The notes below the pieces were generated by a model. That model did no database searches, had not been told where the DNA came from, and worked only from the letters and a program-made list of their open reading frames with translations. Source: SABI01 sp028532915 (GTDB lineage Bacteria; Spirochaetota; Spirochaetia; Sphaerochaetales; Sphaerochaetaceae). Taken from it: a stretch of DNA of 64,000 nt. The position numbers and the translations under genes were made by a program. This document shows, piece by piece, positions 15,483 through 25,271 of this stretch (its first letter is position 1; every line of letters starts with the position of its first letter). Location: the NCBI GenBank assembly GCA_963677225.1, contig OY781923.1, positions 1,178,001-1,242,000 of the forward strand, read 5' to 3'.

Positions 15483-18413
15483 ATGGATCCACATATTTAT
15501 TTTATCAGGGATGATGATCTGATGTGGTCCGATCTGGGACGAAGTGAAAGTCTCTATTCGATCGGAAACGGGAATATCGGATGCAGAGGCTTCCATCTCG
15601 ACAGGATGGAAGTCGCTGAACCTGCTCTGTACATGAACGGCTTCTATGAGCTGACTGAGATCTCCTACGGAGAAAGTGCCTTCGGCTATGCACGCCATCA
15701 TCAGACTATGCTCTCATTGCCTGATATCAGAACATTCAAGGTCTATATTAACGGAGCTCTGGCCGCATGCTCACTGAAGAGCGCAGGATACACAAGGATG
15801 CTCGATATGTCGGACGGCTGTTTTTCCTATAAATATATCTATGATACCATAGATGGGACACGGGCAGGAATATCGGTAGAGACTCTGTTCTCAATGACAT
15901 CGAGAGACCTCGGAGCCGTACGCCTGACACTTTCTTTATCACGACCGGCTCATATCGAAATCGTTCATAGCATCGAATACCTGAAAAACAGGCATGCAGA
16001 CGGCAATGATCCCAGAAAGCAGACAGCCGCAGCCAGAACTCTTCTCGGTTCAAACTATTATTTGTATCACATGAACGGAGATTGTGACGGCATGAGCGGA
16101 GATTTTCAATCTCACAACAGTGCACTTACGCTGCATGTGGGATCGCACGATATGTTCGATGAAGGCTTCACTACCAGCGAAAGTTCATATAACGATGAAG
16201 GGTATCCCATGATAACCTACTCGTTCGACACTTCACATATTGTGTGCACTTCAGTCTTCTACTATATTTCAACCAGAGAACCTCACAAGAGCTTATCCCA
16301 CCAACAGATCAACGAACTTCAGTCTCATCTATGCCTGCATTCGTTCGATTCTCTGCTGGAGAGCAATAAAGAGTATTATCACCGGTTCTGGGCCCTCAGT
16401 GATGTTACTGTCAAAGGAGATGACCAGATTCAAAGAGCGCTACGGCTCAATCTCTTTCAACTTCATCAGTCGACTGGAAACGATGGAAAGACCAGTCTTT
16501 CTGCAAAAGGGCTGACGGGAAGCGGATACGAGGGGCACTACTTCTGGGATACCGAGATATACGGGATGCCGTTTTTCATTCTCACCGATCCGTCCCTTGC
16601 GAGAAATCTCATCAGATATAGAATCAGGACTCTGCCTGCGGCAAGAAGGCGTGCCAAAGAGATGAATCAGAAAGGTGCTCTTTTCCCATGGCGTACCATA
16701 AACGGGGAGGAAGCTTCCGCATTCTTTCCTGCAGGAACTGCCCAATACCATATAAACGCCGATATCGCCTACTCTCTGCTGTTGTACCTGACAGTCACAG
16801 AAGACTGGGATCTGATGTGTGAAGGTGGAGGTGAACTCCTATTTGAGACGGCCCGGTTCTATTATGATCTGGGATTCTTCAATCCGGCACGGGGCGGGAA
16901 GTTCTGCATCAACGAGGTGACCGGTCCTGATGAGTATTCTGCTCTTGTCGATAATAACACCTATACCAATGCGATGGTGCGCCACCATCTGCTCAATGCG
17001 GCTGCTGTCTATAGGAAACTGGCATCACTGTATCCCGGGAGACTGGAAGCGATAAAGAGAAAAATCCATCTCACCTCAAAGGAAACAGACCAATGGGAGC
17101 ATGCAGCACATCTCATTTATCTTCCGTTTGATATGAATCTCAAGATAAGCGCTCAGGATGATCAATTCCTCTATCGTCAGATATGGGATACAGAAAAGAA
17201 AGGGCCGATACGTCATCCCATGCTCCTTCATTACCATCCGCTGGTCATTTACCGTCACCAGGTAATAAAACAGTCCGATACTGTTTTGGCGATGTTTCTG
17301 CTGTCCGATACCTTTCCGTGGTATCTGAGAAAAAGAAATTTTGATTATTATCATCCGCTCACGACAGGTGACAGTTCGTTATCCGACTGTATCGAAGGAA
17401 TCGCTGCGTTTGACTGTGGACGCATCGAGGAAGGCTTCGGGTACCTTCGCCGTACTATACTGCTCGATTTTCTCGACAGTCACAACAATACCCAAGACGG
17501 TCTGCATACCGCGGCGATGGGAGGGTCCTGGATGGCTGTCGTATTCGGCATCGCAGGTCTCAGAATCCGCGAAGATCACCTGTTTTTCAGACCGCAGCTG
17601 CCTGAATCGATACATCTCATAAGCTTTTCTCTCCAATTCAAATCAGAGGTGCTGCATGTTTCGGTAGGGCGAAAAGTAACCACCTACTCTTGTGACGGTC
17701 GAATAAAAGTACAGCACAGGTCGACGATGGTAGAGCTCAATAAGAATGAGGTCTCACTTGACACCTGTGCTTCAATCAAAGGTGTCATATTCGATCTTGA
17801 CGGGGTGATCACATCGACAGATGAATTCCACTTTCTTGCATGGAAACGGTTGTGTGATGAACATGGATGGAAATTCAACAGAGCGCTCAACCGGCAGCTC
17901 AGAGGAATATCGAGGGAAGAGTCGTTGAAGGTCATCGAAGAATACAATCATCTAAGCTTTTCGCAGAAACAGATAGAAGAACTGACCGCAATGAAGAATG
18001 AGATGTATGTGAGATATCTCGATTCTCTTGACAGCAGCGATATTCTTCCCGGGATACCTGAACTGCTGAAAGAGCTGAAAGAGCATCATATCGCTACGGC
18101 TGTAGCTTCGGCGAGCAGGAATGCGCGGTTCATTCTCGATAAGCTCAAGATCGCAGGTCAGTTCGACCATATCGTCGATGCGAACGAGGTGGAGAAGGGT
18201 AAACCGGATCCTGAAGTATTTGTGAGAGCTTCCGATGCTCTCGGTCTGCTGCCGGAAGAGTGTGCGGCGGTGGAAGATTCCGATGCCGGGCTGCAGGCGA
18301 TAAAATCTGCGATGATGAAGTCTGTGGGGGTAGGGGAAGATATCGACCTGACCTTATGTGATGTCAGCGTGAAGTCGACGGAAGAACTGAGCATGACAAA
18401 GATGCTTTTCTGA
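15483..18413 (+). CDS. Glycoside hydrolase family 65 phosphorylase fused to beta-phosphoglucomutase
   Basis: 976 residues, two enzymes in one chain. Residues 1 to about 755 are GH65 (maltose/trehalose/kojibiose/nigerose phosphorylase family): NGNIGCRG and YMNGFYE in the N-terminal sandwich, and the catalytic acid Glu near 484 in TGPDEYSALVDNN. Phosphorolysis of a disaccharide gives glucose plus beta-glucose 1-phosphate. From residue 767 a HAD domain begins with FDLDGVITSTDEFHFLAWK; the nucleophile and acid Asp pair, VASAS, GKPDPEV and VEDSDAG are all intact. It is a beta-phosphoglucomutase that turns beta-G1P into G6P. The fusion couples the two consecutive steps. The exact disaccharide cannot be read from the sequence. 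It is the last gene of the operon. Confidence 0.92.
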   Translation: MDPHIYFIRDDDLMWSDLGRSESLYSIGNGNIGCRGFHLDRMEVAEPALYMNGFYELTEISYGESAFGYARHHQTMLSLPDIRTFKVYINGALAACSLKSAGYTRMLDMSDGCFSYKYIYDTIDGTRAGISVETLFSMTSRDLGAVRLTLSLSRPAHIEIVHSIEYLKNRHADGNDPRKQTAAARTLLGSNYYLYHMNGDCDGMSGDFQSHNSALTLHVGSHDMFDEGFTTSESSYNDEGYPMITYSFDTSHIVCTSVFYYISTREPHKSLSHQQINELQSHLCLHSFDSLLESNKEYYHRFWALSDVTVKGDDQIQRALRLNLFQLHQSTGNDGKTSLSAKGLTGSGYEGHYFWDTEIYGMPFFILTDPSLARNLIRYRIRTLPAARRRAKEMNQKGALFPWRTINGEEASAFFPAGTAQYHINADIAYSLLLYLTVTEDWDLMCEGGGELLFETARFYYDLGFFNPARGGKFCINEVTGPDEYSALVDNNTYTNAMVRHHLLNAAAVYRKLASLYPGRLEAIKRKIHLTSKETDQWEHAAHLIYLPFDMNLKISAQDDQFLYRQIWDTEKKGPIRHPMLLHYHPLVIYRHQVIKQSDTVLAMFLLSDTFPWYLRKRNFDYYHPLTTGDSSLSDCIEGIAAFDCGRIEEGFGYLRRTILLDFLDSHNNTQDGLHTAAMGGSWMAVVFGIAGLRIREDHLFFRPQLPESIHLISFSLQFKSEVLHVSVGRKVTTYSCDGRIKVQHRSTMVELNKNEVSLDTCASIKGVIFDLDGVITSTDEFHFLAWKRLCDEHGWKFNRALNRQLRGISREESLKVIEEYNHLSFSQKQIEELTAMKNEMYVRYLDSLDSSDILPGIPELLKELKEHHIATAVASASRNARFILDKLKIAGQFDHIVDANEVEKGKPDPEVFVRASDALGLLPEECAAVEDSDAGLQAIKSAMMKSVGVGEDIDLTLCDVSVKSTEELSMTKMLF

Positions 18414-18427
18414 TAATGGTCTGGATA

Positions 18428-19402
18428 TCAGCTGTCGTAATCAACGATAAACGGTGTAATCTCGTAAGAGACTTCCATTTCATCCTCTTGAGCATCAAGA
18501 ATATTCATCAATGTTTCGACCGCCGTCGTTCCGATTTGACCGGGACCCTGACTCACGGTAGATAACCTCATATACCGGGTGGAATGAATGCCATCGAAAC
18601 CGATGACTCTGATATCTGCATTGTTTTCTCTTACAGCCTGAAGCACCCCCAGGCCGATCTCGTCACTATAGCAGAATACTCCGTCGTACAATCCGTCCGA
18701 AACGATCTTCAGTCCCGTTTCGTATCCGTTTGTTTCGTTCAGTGTTGATTCATAGACACCGATATCATTTTCATACCCTGCCGATCTCAATGTTTCAGTG
18801 AATCCTTTAAGACGGTTTTCTGTTGCATCGCTCGGAGGTGTTACCGAAATATAACAGAATTTCCGGGCCCCTTTGTCCATGAGATACTGTGCTGCGAGAG
18901 ATCCGCCTCTGCGGTTGTTCGCCCAGATCGAGTGCTCCCCTTTCTGGTAATAATCGATATACAGATATTTCACATTCCACTGGCGCAGCAGATTCTTTTC
19001 CGTTTCGTCAAGACAGAACGCGAAGATAATCAAAGCGGAGACCTGGGCATCCAGAATCCGCTTTATCACTTTAGGATTGTGTTTCTCATAGTTGAACAGA
19101 ACAACATCGATTCCGAGTCCCCGGAGTCTGTGATAGATCGATTCGAATATCTCGAAGAAATACCTGTTGGTCAGATCGGGAAGAAGGAGACCCACCGACG
19201 TTTCTACAGTATCCTTTCTGGCCAGTCTGCTTGCGACCACGTTCGGGGTATACTGTCGGGCTTTGATCACATCAAGAACTTTCTCGCGTGTTTTCGCCGA
19301 GACATGTGCACTGTTGTTGAGCACTCTGGAAACAGTTCCGACGCCGACACCGGATTCCCGTGCGATATCAGCTATTGTGATTTTCTCTTTCATCGTTTTC
19401 AC
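18428..19402 (-). CDS. LacI-family transcriptional regulator
   Basis: 324 residues from a GTG at 19402; an ATG three codons in (19393) is an equally good start. The N-terminal HTH and hinge read ITIADIARESGVGVGTVSRVL and SRLARK, followed by a periplasmic-binding-protein-like effector domain (VGLLLPDLTNRYFFEIFE, IRVIGFDG, QIGTTAVETL). It probably represses the convergent GH65 operon through the palindrome at 12075-12088 and is released by a sugar or sugar phosphate. It lies 30 bases downstream of the PHP phosphatase gene and shares its transcript. Confidence 0.92.
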   Translation of the reverse strand: MKTMKEKITIADIARESGVGVGTVSRVLNNSAHVSAKTREKVLDVIKARQYTPNVVASRLARKDTVETSVGLLLPDLTNRYFFEIFESIYHRLRGLGIDVVLFNYEKHNPKVIKRILDAQVSALIIFAFCLDETEKNLLRQWNVKYLYIDYYQKGEHSIWANNRRGGSLAAQYLMDKGARKFCYISVTPPSDATENRLKGFTETLRSAGYENDIGVYESTLNETNGYETGLKIVSDGLYDGVFCYSDEIGLGVLQAVRENNADIRVIGFDGIHSTRYMRLSTVSQGPGQIGTTAVETLMNILDAQEDEMEVSYEITPFIVDYDS

Positions 19403-19432
19403 TCTCTTATGATCCGAAACTCCTTTGCTGCC

Positions 19433-20287
19433 CTATACGATAGGAACTTCCTGCCAGATACCGTGCAGAAGCATATCTACCGAGCGATATCCCTGCTGTA
19501 CCAGCAGGTCGTCGGCTGAAGAGAAGAAGAAGTCAAGATCACCGGCCTGGTGGGCATCGCTGTTCAATACTACCGTGATGCCGAGAGACCTGCAGGTTTC
19601 CAGCATCGCCGGGGAAGGATAGACTTCTCTTGTGGCTCCTCTTGCAATACCACCGGTATTTACCTCGATGCGCACATTATGTTTTGCCGCTGATTTGAGA
19701 AAGTGTCCGCTTATCTTCTTGTACCATTGGGATTGAGGATCGAAGAACCGGTTATCTCTGTTATGTTTCTTGATAAGATCACAGTGTCCGAGTATGTCGA
19801 AGGAGTGTTCTCTTATCATCCTTTCCTCAAGCGAATAATAATAATGTACAAATTTTTCGATGTCACTATCAAAATTGTCTTCGAGCAATGTGGTAAATTC
19901 CCCGATCGGACCGTCCACGGACAGATACTCACCGCTGGCGGTATGTCTGATCATATGAACAGAGGCAATAGTGAAATCAAGCTGGTCTTTGTATTCAGAC
20001 CCGACGAGTTCCCCGTTTCCTTCAAGATAGTCAAGCTCTAGTCCAGCATAGAGTTCGATCCGGTCACGATAGACTTGCTTCAGGCGGTGAATCTCTTCCA
20101 GATAATAGGAGAAATCATCTTTTTTCATGTGCCACTCGTCCTGAAGAGCTCCGGGCGCATGACATGAAAAGCCAAGCGCCGAGAAACCCTTGGAAAGGGC
20201 GCTCAACACATATTCTTCCATAGTTCCGTGACCGTCATCCAGGGCGCAATGGGTATGATAGCTGCTTATATATCTTCGCATTTCCAT
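19433..20287 (-). CDS. hisJ: PHP-type histidinol-phosphatase
   Basis: 284 residues, PHP superfamily. Metal-ligand motifs: YISSYHTHCALDDGHGT at the N-terminus, GFSCHAPG, YAGLELDYLEG, FTIASVHMIR, FDILGHCDLIKK, and VLNSDAHQAGDL at the end. This order matches the HisK/HisJ-type histidinol phosphatases (histidinol phosphate to histidinol), the last-but-one step of histidine synthesis. No other his gene is near, so another sugar- or amino-alcohol-phosphate substrate is possible. It is first in a two-gene unit with the LacI regulator. Confidence 0.85.
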   Translation of the reverse strand: MEMRRYISSYHTHCALDDGHGTMEEYVLSALSKGFSALGFSCHAPGALQDEWHMKKDDFSYYLEEIHRLKQVYRDRIELYAGLELDYLEGNGELVGSEYKDQLDFTIASVHMIRHTASGEYLSVDGPIGEFTTLLEDNFDSDIEKFVHYYYSLEERMIREHSFDILGHCDLIKKHNRDNRFFDPQSQWYKKISGHFLKSAAKHNVRIEVNTGGIARGATREVYPSPAMLETCRSLGITVVLNSDAHQAGDLDFFFSSADDLLVQQGYRSVDMLLHGIWQEVPIV

Positions 20288-20390
20288 AGGCTCAATACTA
20301 TATCAAATGGGTAAAAGAAAAAAGATGTCGAATAACTGATTCAAACGAATAAAGAACTGCGAGTAATTTCGAAATGTCAATTTCATATAT

Positions 20391-20453
20391 ATCAAGGCAA
20401 TTATATCTATTACATCCGTTTGCGATTGGTTGAATACTGAAATCAAGGCAATT
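20391..20453 (+). repeat. 12-bp direct repeat upstream of the second sugar operon
   Basis: ATCAAGGCAATT occurs at 20391-20402 and 20442-20453, 51 bases apart (close to five helical turns). This is the spacing of paired activator sites on one face of DNA. Function is inferred. Confidence 0.5.
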
Positions 20454-20547
20454 GAACTGACTTGATGGTATTATAGGATTATCATGGAAGGACGGAGGAT
20501 TATTGCCGGTCGGCACCATTTTCTCTGCCTTGCAAAAGGAGGATATC

Positions 20548-21720
20548 GTGATCGATGGAAGTAAAGTTGAAACTGTTAACCGTCAACTGACCTATGCTAT
20601 GGTAGGAGGTGGCCCCGGAGCCTTCATCGGAGATGTTCACCGCAGTGCGATACGTCTTGATGATAAGGCGAACCTGGTTGCAGGGGTTTTCTCGAGTGAC
20701 AGCGCTAAAAGCAGGGAATTCGGTCAAACGCTCCACATTGCACAGGACCGCCTGTATGATGATTACATGCAGCTGGTCGAACAGGAGTCGAAAAGGCCCG
20801 ATAAAGTCGATTTTGTCGTGATCGTCACACCTAATGCCTATCATTATCCGGTCGCAAAAGCCTGTCTCGAACATAAATTACACGTGGTGTCGGACAAACC
20901 CCTGACCGTCGATTCAAAGCAGGCCCGGGAACTCGAAAACCTTGCGAATAAAAACGGATTGCTTTTCGGTGTGACCTACACCTACACCGGTTATCCGACG
21001 GTGAAGGAGATCAGGTCTCTCATCAAAAAAGGGATTATCGGCGAGTTGCGTTTCGTGAACGCCGAATACCCTCAGGAGTGGCTTGCCACCCGCAGCGAAG
21101 ATACCGATAACAGACAGGCAAAATGGAGGACCGATCCGAAACTCTCGGGAGCATCCAATTGTGTCGGCGATATCGGATCCCATATTGAGAATCTCGTCTC
21201 TACGATGACATCATTGAAAATCAGAAGAGTCAGTGCACGTCTGGACGTATTTGTCGAAAACCGTGTGCTTGACGATAATGCATCCATCATGGTCGATTAT
21301 GAGGGAGGAGCGAAAGGTCTGTACTGGTCGTCTCAGATCGCAGTCGGTTCCGATAATGCGCTCAGGATCAGGATCTATGGTTCAAAAGGGTCTATCTCAT
21401 GGTTCCAGGAGGACCCTGATCATTTCCAGCTCTCTCTTTTGGGAGAACCGACACGTATCTACAGCCGCGGACGGGATGAGTTCTCGCAGCCCGCTCAGAA
21501 ATTCTCGCGTCTTCCGTCGGGACATCCCGAGGGATTATTCGAAGCCTTCGCCAATATTTACAAAGCTTATACGGACACATTGCTGAAAGTTTTGGACAAG
21601 GAAGATGTGGATCTGTCTCAAGCTGATTTCCCGACAGTCTCTCAGGGAGCAGATGGAGTAAGATTCATAGAAGCCTGTGTGCTGTCATCTCGGCAGGACA
21701 GCGCCTGGATAGATCTATAA
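20548..21720 (+). CDS. Gfo/Idh/MocA-family NAD(P)-dependent dehydrogenase
   Basis: 390 residues from GTG at 20548, chosen because AAAGGAGG stands 5 bases before it. A TTG at 20503 with ACGGAGG is an in-frame alternative adding 15 residues. The Rossmann loop AMVGGGPGAFIGD is near the N-terminus. The family Lys is in SDKPLTVDS and the catalytic His in CVGDIGSHIENL. Such enzymes oxidise or reduce sugars, inositols or keto-glycosides. It is the first gene of a five-gene operon with a sugar-phosphate-isomerase-like partner and a sugar importer, a combination seen in inositol and 3-keto-sugar pathways; the substrate is not determined. Confidence 0.9.
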   Translation: MIDGSKVETVNRQLTYAMVGGGPGAFIGDVHRSAIRLDDKANLVAGVFSSDSAKSREFGQTLHIAQDRLYDDYMQLVEQESKRPDKVDFVVIVTPNAYHYPVAKACLEHKLHVVSDKPLTVDSKQARELENLANKNGLLFGVTYTYTGYPTVKEIRSLIKKGIIGELRFVNAEYPQEWLATRSEDTDNRQAKWRTDPKLSGASNCVGDIGSHIENLVSTMTSLKIRRVSARLDVFVENRVLDDNASIMVDYEGGAKGLYWSSQIAVGSDNALRIRIYGSKGSISWFQEDPDHFQLSLLGEPTRIYSRGRDEFSQPAQKFSRLPSGHPEGLFEAFANIYKAYTDTLLKVLDKEDVDLSQADFPTVSQGADGVRFIEACVLSSRQDSAWIDL

Positions 21721-21742
21721 CAGACATCAGGAGGAAGAAATC

Positions 21743-22735
21743 ATGGGAAGACCGGTTACCTTATTCACTGGACAATGGGCGGATCTGCCGTTCGAGCAGG
21801 TGTGCAGGACAGTTTCGGAATTCGGCTATGATGGTTTGGAAATAGCCTGCTGGGGTGATCACATGGATGTTGTCAAAGGGGCGACGGATCCTGATTATAT
21901 CGCCCGGAAACTTGAAGTGCTGCGGCGTTATGAACTGGGATGCTGGGCCTTGGGCAACCATCTGGCCGGTCAATGTGTCGGTGATGCATTCGGCGATCCC
22001 CGTCTTGACGGGTTTGCTCCGAAAGAACTCAGCGGTGACGGTGAGGCGATCCGTTCCTGGGGAATCGAGCAGATGAAATACACTGCGAAAGCCGCAAGGG
22101 CAATGGGTGCTAAAGTCGTCACCGGATTCATGGGTTCGCCCATATGGAAATACTTCTATTCCTTTCCCGCAACGTCGCAGAAGATGATCGATGACGGTTA
22201 TGCACTGATCAAGGAACTGTGGACCCCCATTCTGGATGTCTTTGACGAAGAGGGGGTGAAATTCGCTCTCGAAGTTCATCCGGGGGAGATCGCATATGAC
22301 TACTACAGCGCACGAAGGCTGCTCGAAGAATTCGAGATGAGAGAAACTCTAGGTTTCAACTTCGATCCTTCCCATCTTCAGTGGCAGGGAATCGATCCGG
22401 CGCTCTTTTTCCGTGATTTTGCCGATCGTATCTATCATATTCATATCAAGGATGCATATGTGAAGCTGGATGGGAGAGCGGGTATACTGGGATCTCATCT
22501 TCCGTTCGGCGATGCGCACAGAGGATGGAATTTCGTTTCGCCCGGTCACGGAGATGTCAATTTTGAATTCATTATCCGTGAAGCGAACAATGCACAGTAT
22601 GAAGGTCCCCTTTCGGTCGAATGGGAAGATAACGGGATGGACAGACTTTTCGGAGCAAAGGAGGCTCTCAAATTTGTCCATACGATCGATTTTACCCCGT
22701 CGACCGTGATATTTGATGAAGCTATGGAGAATTGA
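21743..22735 (+). CDS. Sugar phosphate isomerase/epimerase-type TIM barrel (AP endonuclease 2 family)
   Basis: 330 residues with AGGAGG upstream. The barrel shows the metal-ligand series FALEVHPGEIA, GFNFDPSHLQWQGID, IYHIHIKDA and GPLSVEWEDNG, the pattern of xylose isomerase-like and hydroxypyruvate/inosose isomerase or dehydratase relatives. It very likely processes the product of the dehydrogenase before it. The residue set indicates a divalent-metal enzyme; the reaction (isomerase, epimerase or dehydratase) is open. Confidence 0.88.
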   Translation: MGRPVTLFTGQWADLPFEQVCRTVSEFGYDGLEIACWGDHMDVVKGATDPDYIARKLEVLRRYELGCWALGNHLAGQCVGDAFGDPRLDGFAPKELSGDGEAIRSWGIEQMKYTAKAARAMGAKVVTGFMGSPIWKYFYSFPATSQKMIDDGYALIKELWTPILDVFDEEGVKFALEVHPGEIAYDYYSARRLLEEFEMRETLGFNFDPSHLQWQGIDPALFFRDFADRIYHIHIKDAYVKLDGRAGILGSHLPFGDAHRGWNFVSPGHGDVNFEFIIREANNAQYEGPLSVEWEDNGMDRLFGAKEALKFVHTIDFTPSTVIFDEAMEN

Positions 22736-22750
22736 CAAAGGAAATAGATA

Positions 22751-24277
22751 ATGAATACACAACGATCGGATGTACTTTTCGCGATACGTAATGTGAGCAA
22801 AGAGTTCTCTAAAGTTCGTGTATTAAACTCAGTTTCTATCAACCTGCGCAGAGGAGAGATTCTCGGGCTCATCGGTGAGAACGGGGCCGGGAAATCTACT
22901 CTCATGAAGATCATTAGCGGGATCTATCAACCGACCTCAGGGACTCTGGTCTACGACGGCAAAGAAGTTGACATCCCCGATTACATCACAGCAAAATCGC
23001 TGGGAATATCGATTGTACCTCAAGAGTTTAATCTGATTAATACTTTGAAAGTGTACGAGAACATCTTTTTAGGAAATGAGATGAGAGGTCCTCATGGTCT
23101 TCTTTCGAAGAAGATGATGAGAGACGAAGCCCGAAGACAGCTGTCCCGTCTCAGGACAAAACTGGATGTGGATGCCCTGGTCAGCGACCTCAGCGTCGCT
23201 CAGAAGCAGATGGTCGAAATATCTAAGGCGCTGCTGCTTAATGCCCGCATACTCATAATGGATGAACCGACTACGACATTGACCGGCTATGAGGTCAGCG
23301 TTCTGTTCAACGTAATGAAAGAACTCAGAAGGCAGGGTGTATCCATCCTGTTCATCTCTCATAAGCTGAAGGAAGTCAAATCCATCTGCGATCGAGTCGC
23401 GATTCTGCGTGACGGAGAGCTTATCTCGGTTGAAATAGTCGATCTGATAGATGAAGCCGAGATGGCCAGGAAGATGATCGGAAGAGACTTTACCCAGGTA
23501 TTCCCTCCGAAACGAGATACTGATGAGACTGATGAGGTTCTGCGTGTGGATCATCTGAAACTTGCCGGCCTTTCCACAGCTAATTCGTTCCGATTGAACC
23601 GGGGAGAGATCCTCGGTTTCGCCGGTCTTGTCGGAAGCGGAAGAACAGAATTGTTTGAAGCTCTCATGGGACTGAGACCCGGCGATTCAGGAGAGATCTA
23701 CATCAAAGGGAAGAAAGTTGTGATCCGCTCACCGCAGGAAGCGGTGAACTATAAACTCGGCTATATCAGTGAAGACCGGCAGGGCAAGGGGATTGTAAGC
23801 GATTTTACGATAAGCCAGAATATAACGTTGATTGCACTCGCCCGCTATGTTTCTCATCTTCTCATAAACAAACGTGCAGAGATCGAAAAGAGCGAAGAAT
23901 ACGTGAAAGCATTCAATATCATAGCGGCATCACCAAAAAAGGCTCTGCGGTTTTTCAGCGGAGGTAACCAGCAGAAAGTATATCTTGCCCGCTGGGTAGA
24001 GACTGAACCCGAGATCCTCATCTTCGATGAACCTACCCGGGGAATAGATGTCAATGCGAAAAAAGAGATCTACGAGTTTATTCATCATCTGTGCGACAAC
24101 GGAATTTCCTGCATCGTCATCTCTTCCGAAATGGAAGAGATTATAGGGTTATGTTCCCGTGTATATGTGATGCGTGAAGGGAAAATCCAGGGAGTTCTTA
24201 AAGGAAAGCAGATTGATGAAGAACATATCATGTTCCTGGCTACAGGAATTAAAGGAAGGATAGAGGATGAACAATGA
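22751..24277 (+). CDS. Sugar ABC transporter ATP-binding protein, RbsA/MglA type
   Basis: 508 residues with two nucleotide-binding domains. NBD1: Walker A GENGAGKST, degenerate signature DLSVAQKQMVEISKAL, Walker B LIMDEPTTTL. NBD2: the family-typical loop GLVGSGRTELFEAL, signature FFSGGNQQKV, Walker B ILIFDEPTRGIDV. It energises uptake by the permease and binding protein that follow. Its 3' end overlaps the permease ATG by 11 bases. Confidence 0.93.
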   Translation: MNTQRSDVLFAIRNVSKEFSKVRVLNSVSINLRRGEILGLIGENGAGKSTLMKIISGIYQPTSGTLVYDGKEVDIPDYITAKSLGISIVPQEFNLINTLKVYENIFLGNEMRGPHGLLSKKMMRDEARRQLSRLRTKLDVDALVSDLSVAQKQMVEISKALLLNARILIMDEPTTTLTGYEVSVLFNVMKELRRQGVSILFISHKLKEVKSICDRVAILRDGELISVEIVDLIDEAEMARKMIGRDFTQVFPPKRDTDETDEVLRVDHLKLAGLSTANSFRLNRGEILGFAGLVGSGRTELFEALMGLRPGDSGEIYIKGKKVVIRSPQEAVNYKLGYISEDRQGKGIVSDFTISQNITLIALARYVSHLLINKRAEIEKSEEYVKAFNIIAASPKKALRFFSGGNQQKVYLARWVETEPEILIFDEPTRGIDVNAKKEIYEFIHHLCDNGISCIVISSEMEEIIGLCSRVYVMREGKIQGVLKGKQIDEEHIMFLATGIKGRIEDEQ

Positions 24278-25259
24278 TAGACAGCAGCCGAACAGGGACT
24301 CGAATCCCTTTTCATACTTCAGAAATTTCAGAATATCAGATCACCCTACCGGAATAGGGTTTATCCTGCTTTTCATTCTTGCGGTGATCGTAGGTTGGCC
24401 GACGTTTCTCCAGTTAAGAAACCTTACCAATATTCTGAGACAGATTTCCTATACTGGAATCATCGCTCTCGGGATGACGATGATCATCATCAGCGGGGGA
24501 ATAGATCTCTCGGTCGGATCGATGACAGCCTTCGTCGGCGGGCTTACCATATTCTTCCTGAATCTGTTTCCCTCCGATTCGGTGTCAGCATTGATTCTCG
24601 CTTCGATATTCGCGATGGCGGCAGGTGCCGCATCAGGTCTTTTCAACGGAATTCTTGTGACTAAAGGAAGAATCGCTCCGTTCATTGCCACTCTCGGGAC
24701 GATGTCGATCTTCAGGTCTCTCATCCAGTACTTTTCGGGAGCCGGTAATATTCTCTCAAACAACATCCTCTATGCGGATATCGGTTCGGGGGTGTTTCTC
24801 GGGATTCCTGTTCCTGTCTGGGTTTTCCTCATCGTTGCCGTGATTCTCCATATAGTTCTTGAGAACACGAGGTTCGGACGATATGTATGTGCAGTCGGAG
24901 CAAACGAACAGGTCGCCCGCTATTCTGCGATCCGTATCCAGATCATCAAGATGATACCGTACGTGATAACAGGATTCACCGCCGGTCTGACGGCTCTGCT
25001 GTGGTCATCGAGACTCAACTGCATCAATCCGAGCGACTGCTCAGGCTATGAACTCGATGCGATCGCTGCGGCTGTGATCGGAGGAACGTCGATGAACGGA
25101 GGAAAAGGCTCGATCATCGGTACTGTCATGGGGGCTGTCATGCTGGGGATCATCAACAACATGCTGGTTTTGGGAGGCGTATCCTCATATCTGCAGCAGG
25201 CGGCTCGGGGATTAGTCATCATTGTAGCAGTATTGCTGCAATACAATAATAAAAACTAA
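24267..25259 (+). CDS. Sugar ABC transporter permease, RbsC type
   Basis: 330 residues, about ten membrane segments. Family marks: GMTMIIISGGIDLSVGSM near residue 75, GTMSIFRSLIQY, VGANEQVARYSAI and IGGTSMNGGKGSI. It forms the homodimeric inner-membrane pore of a ribose-type importer. Translational coupling with the ATPase is shown by the 11-base overlap. Confidence 0.93.
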   Translation: MNNDRQQPNRDSNPFSYFRNFRISDHPTGIGFILLFILAVIVGWPTFLQLRNLTNILRQISYTGIIALGMTMIIISGGIDLSVGSMTAFVGGLTIFFLNLFPSDSVSALILASIFAMAAGAASGLFNGILVTKGRIAPFIATLGTMSIFRSLIQYFSGAGNILSNNILYADIGSGVFLGIPVPVWVFLIVAVILHIVLENTRFGRYVCAVGANEQVARYSAIRIQIIKMIPYVITGFTAGLTALLWSSRLNCINPSDCSGYELDAIAAAVIGGTSMNGGKGSIIGTVMGAVMLGIINNMLVLGGVSSYLQQAARGLVIIVAVLLQYNNKN

Positions 25260-25271
25260 CAGGAGGTTAGT

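Noticed and set aside
18410..18431. CTGATA...TATCAG inverted repeat as a bidirectional terminator between the GH65 and LacI genes
   Set aside because: Only a 6-bp AT-rich stem with a long loop and no U-run on either strand.
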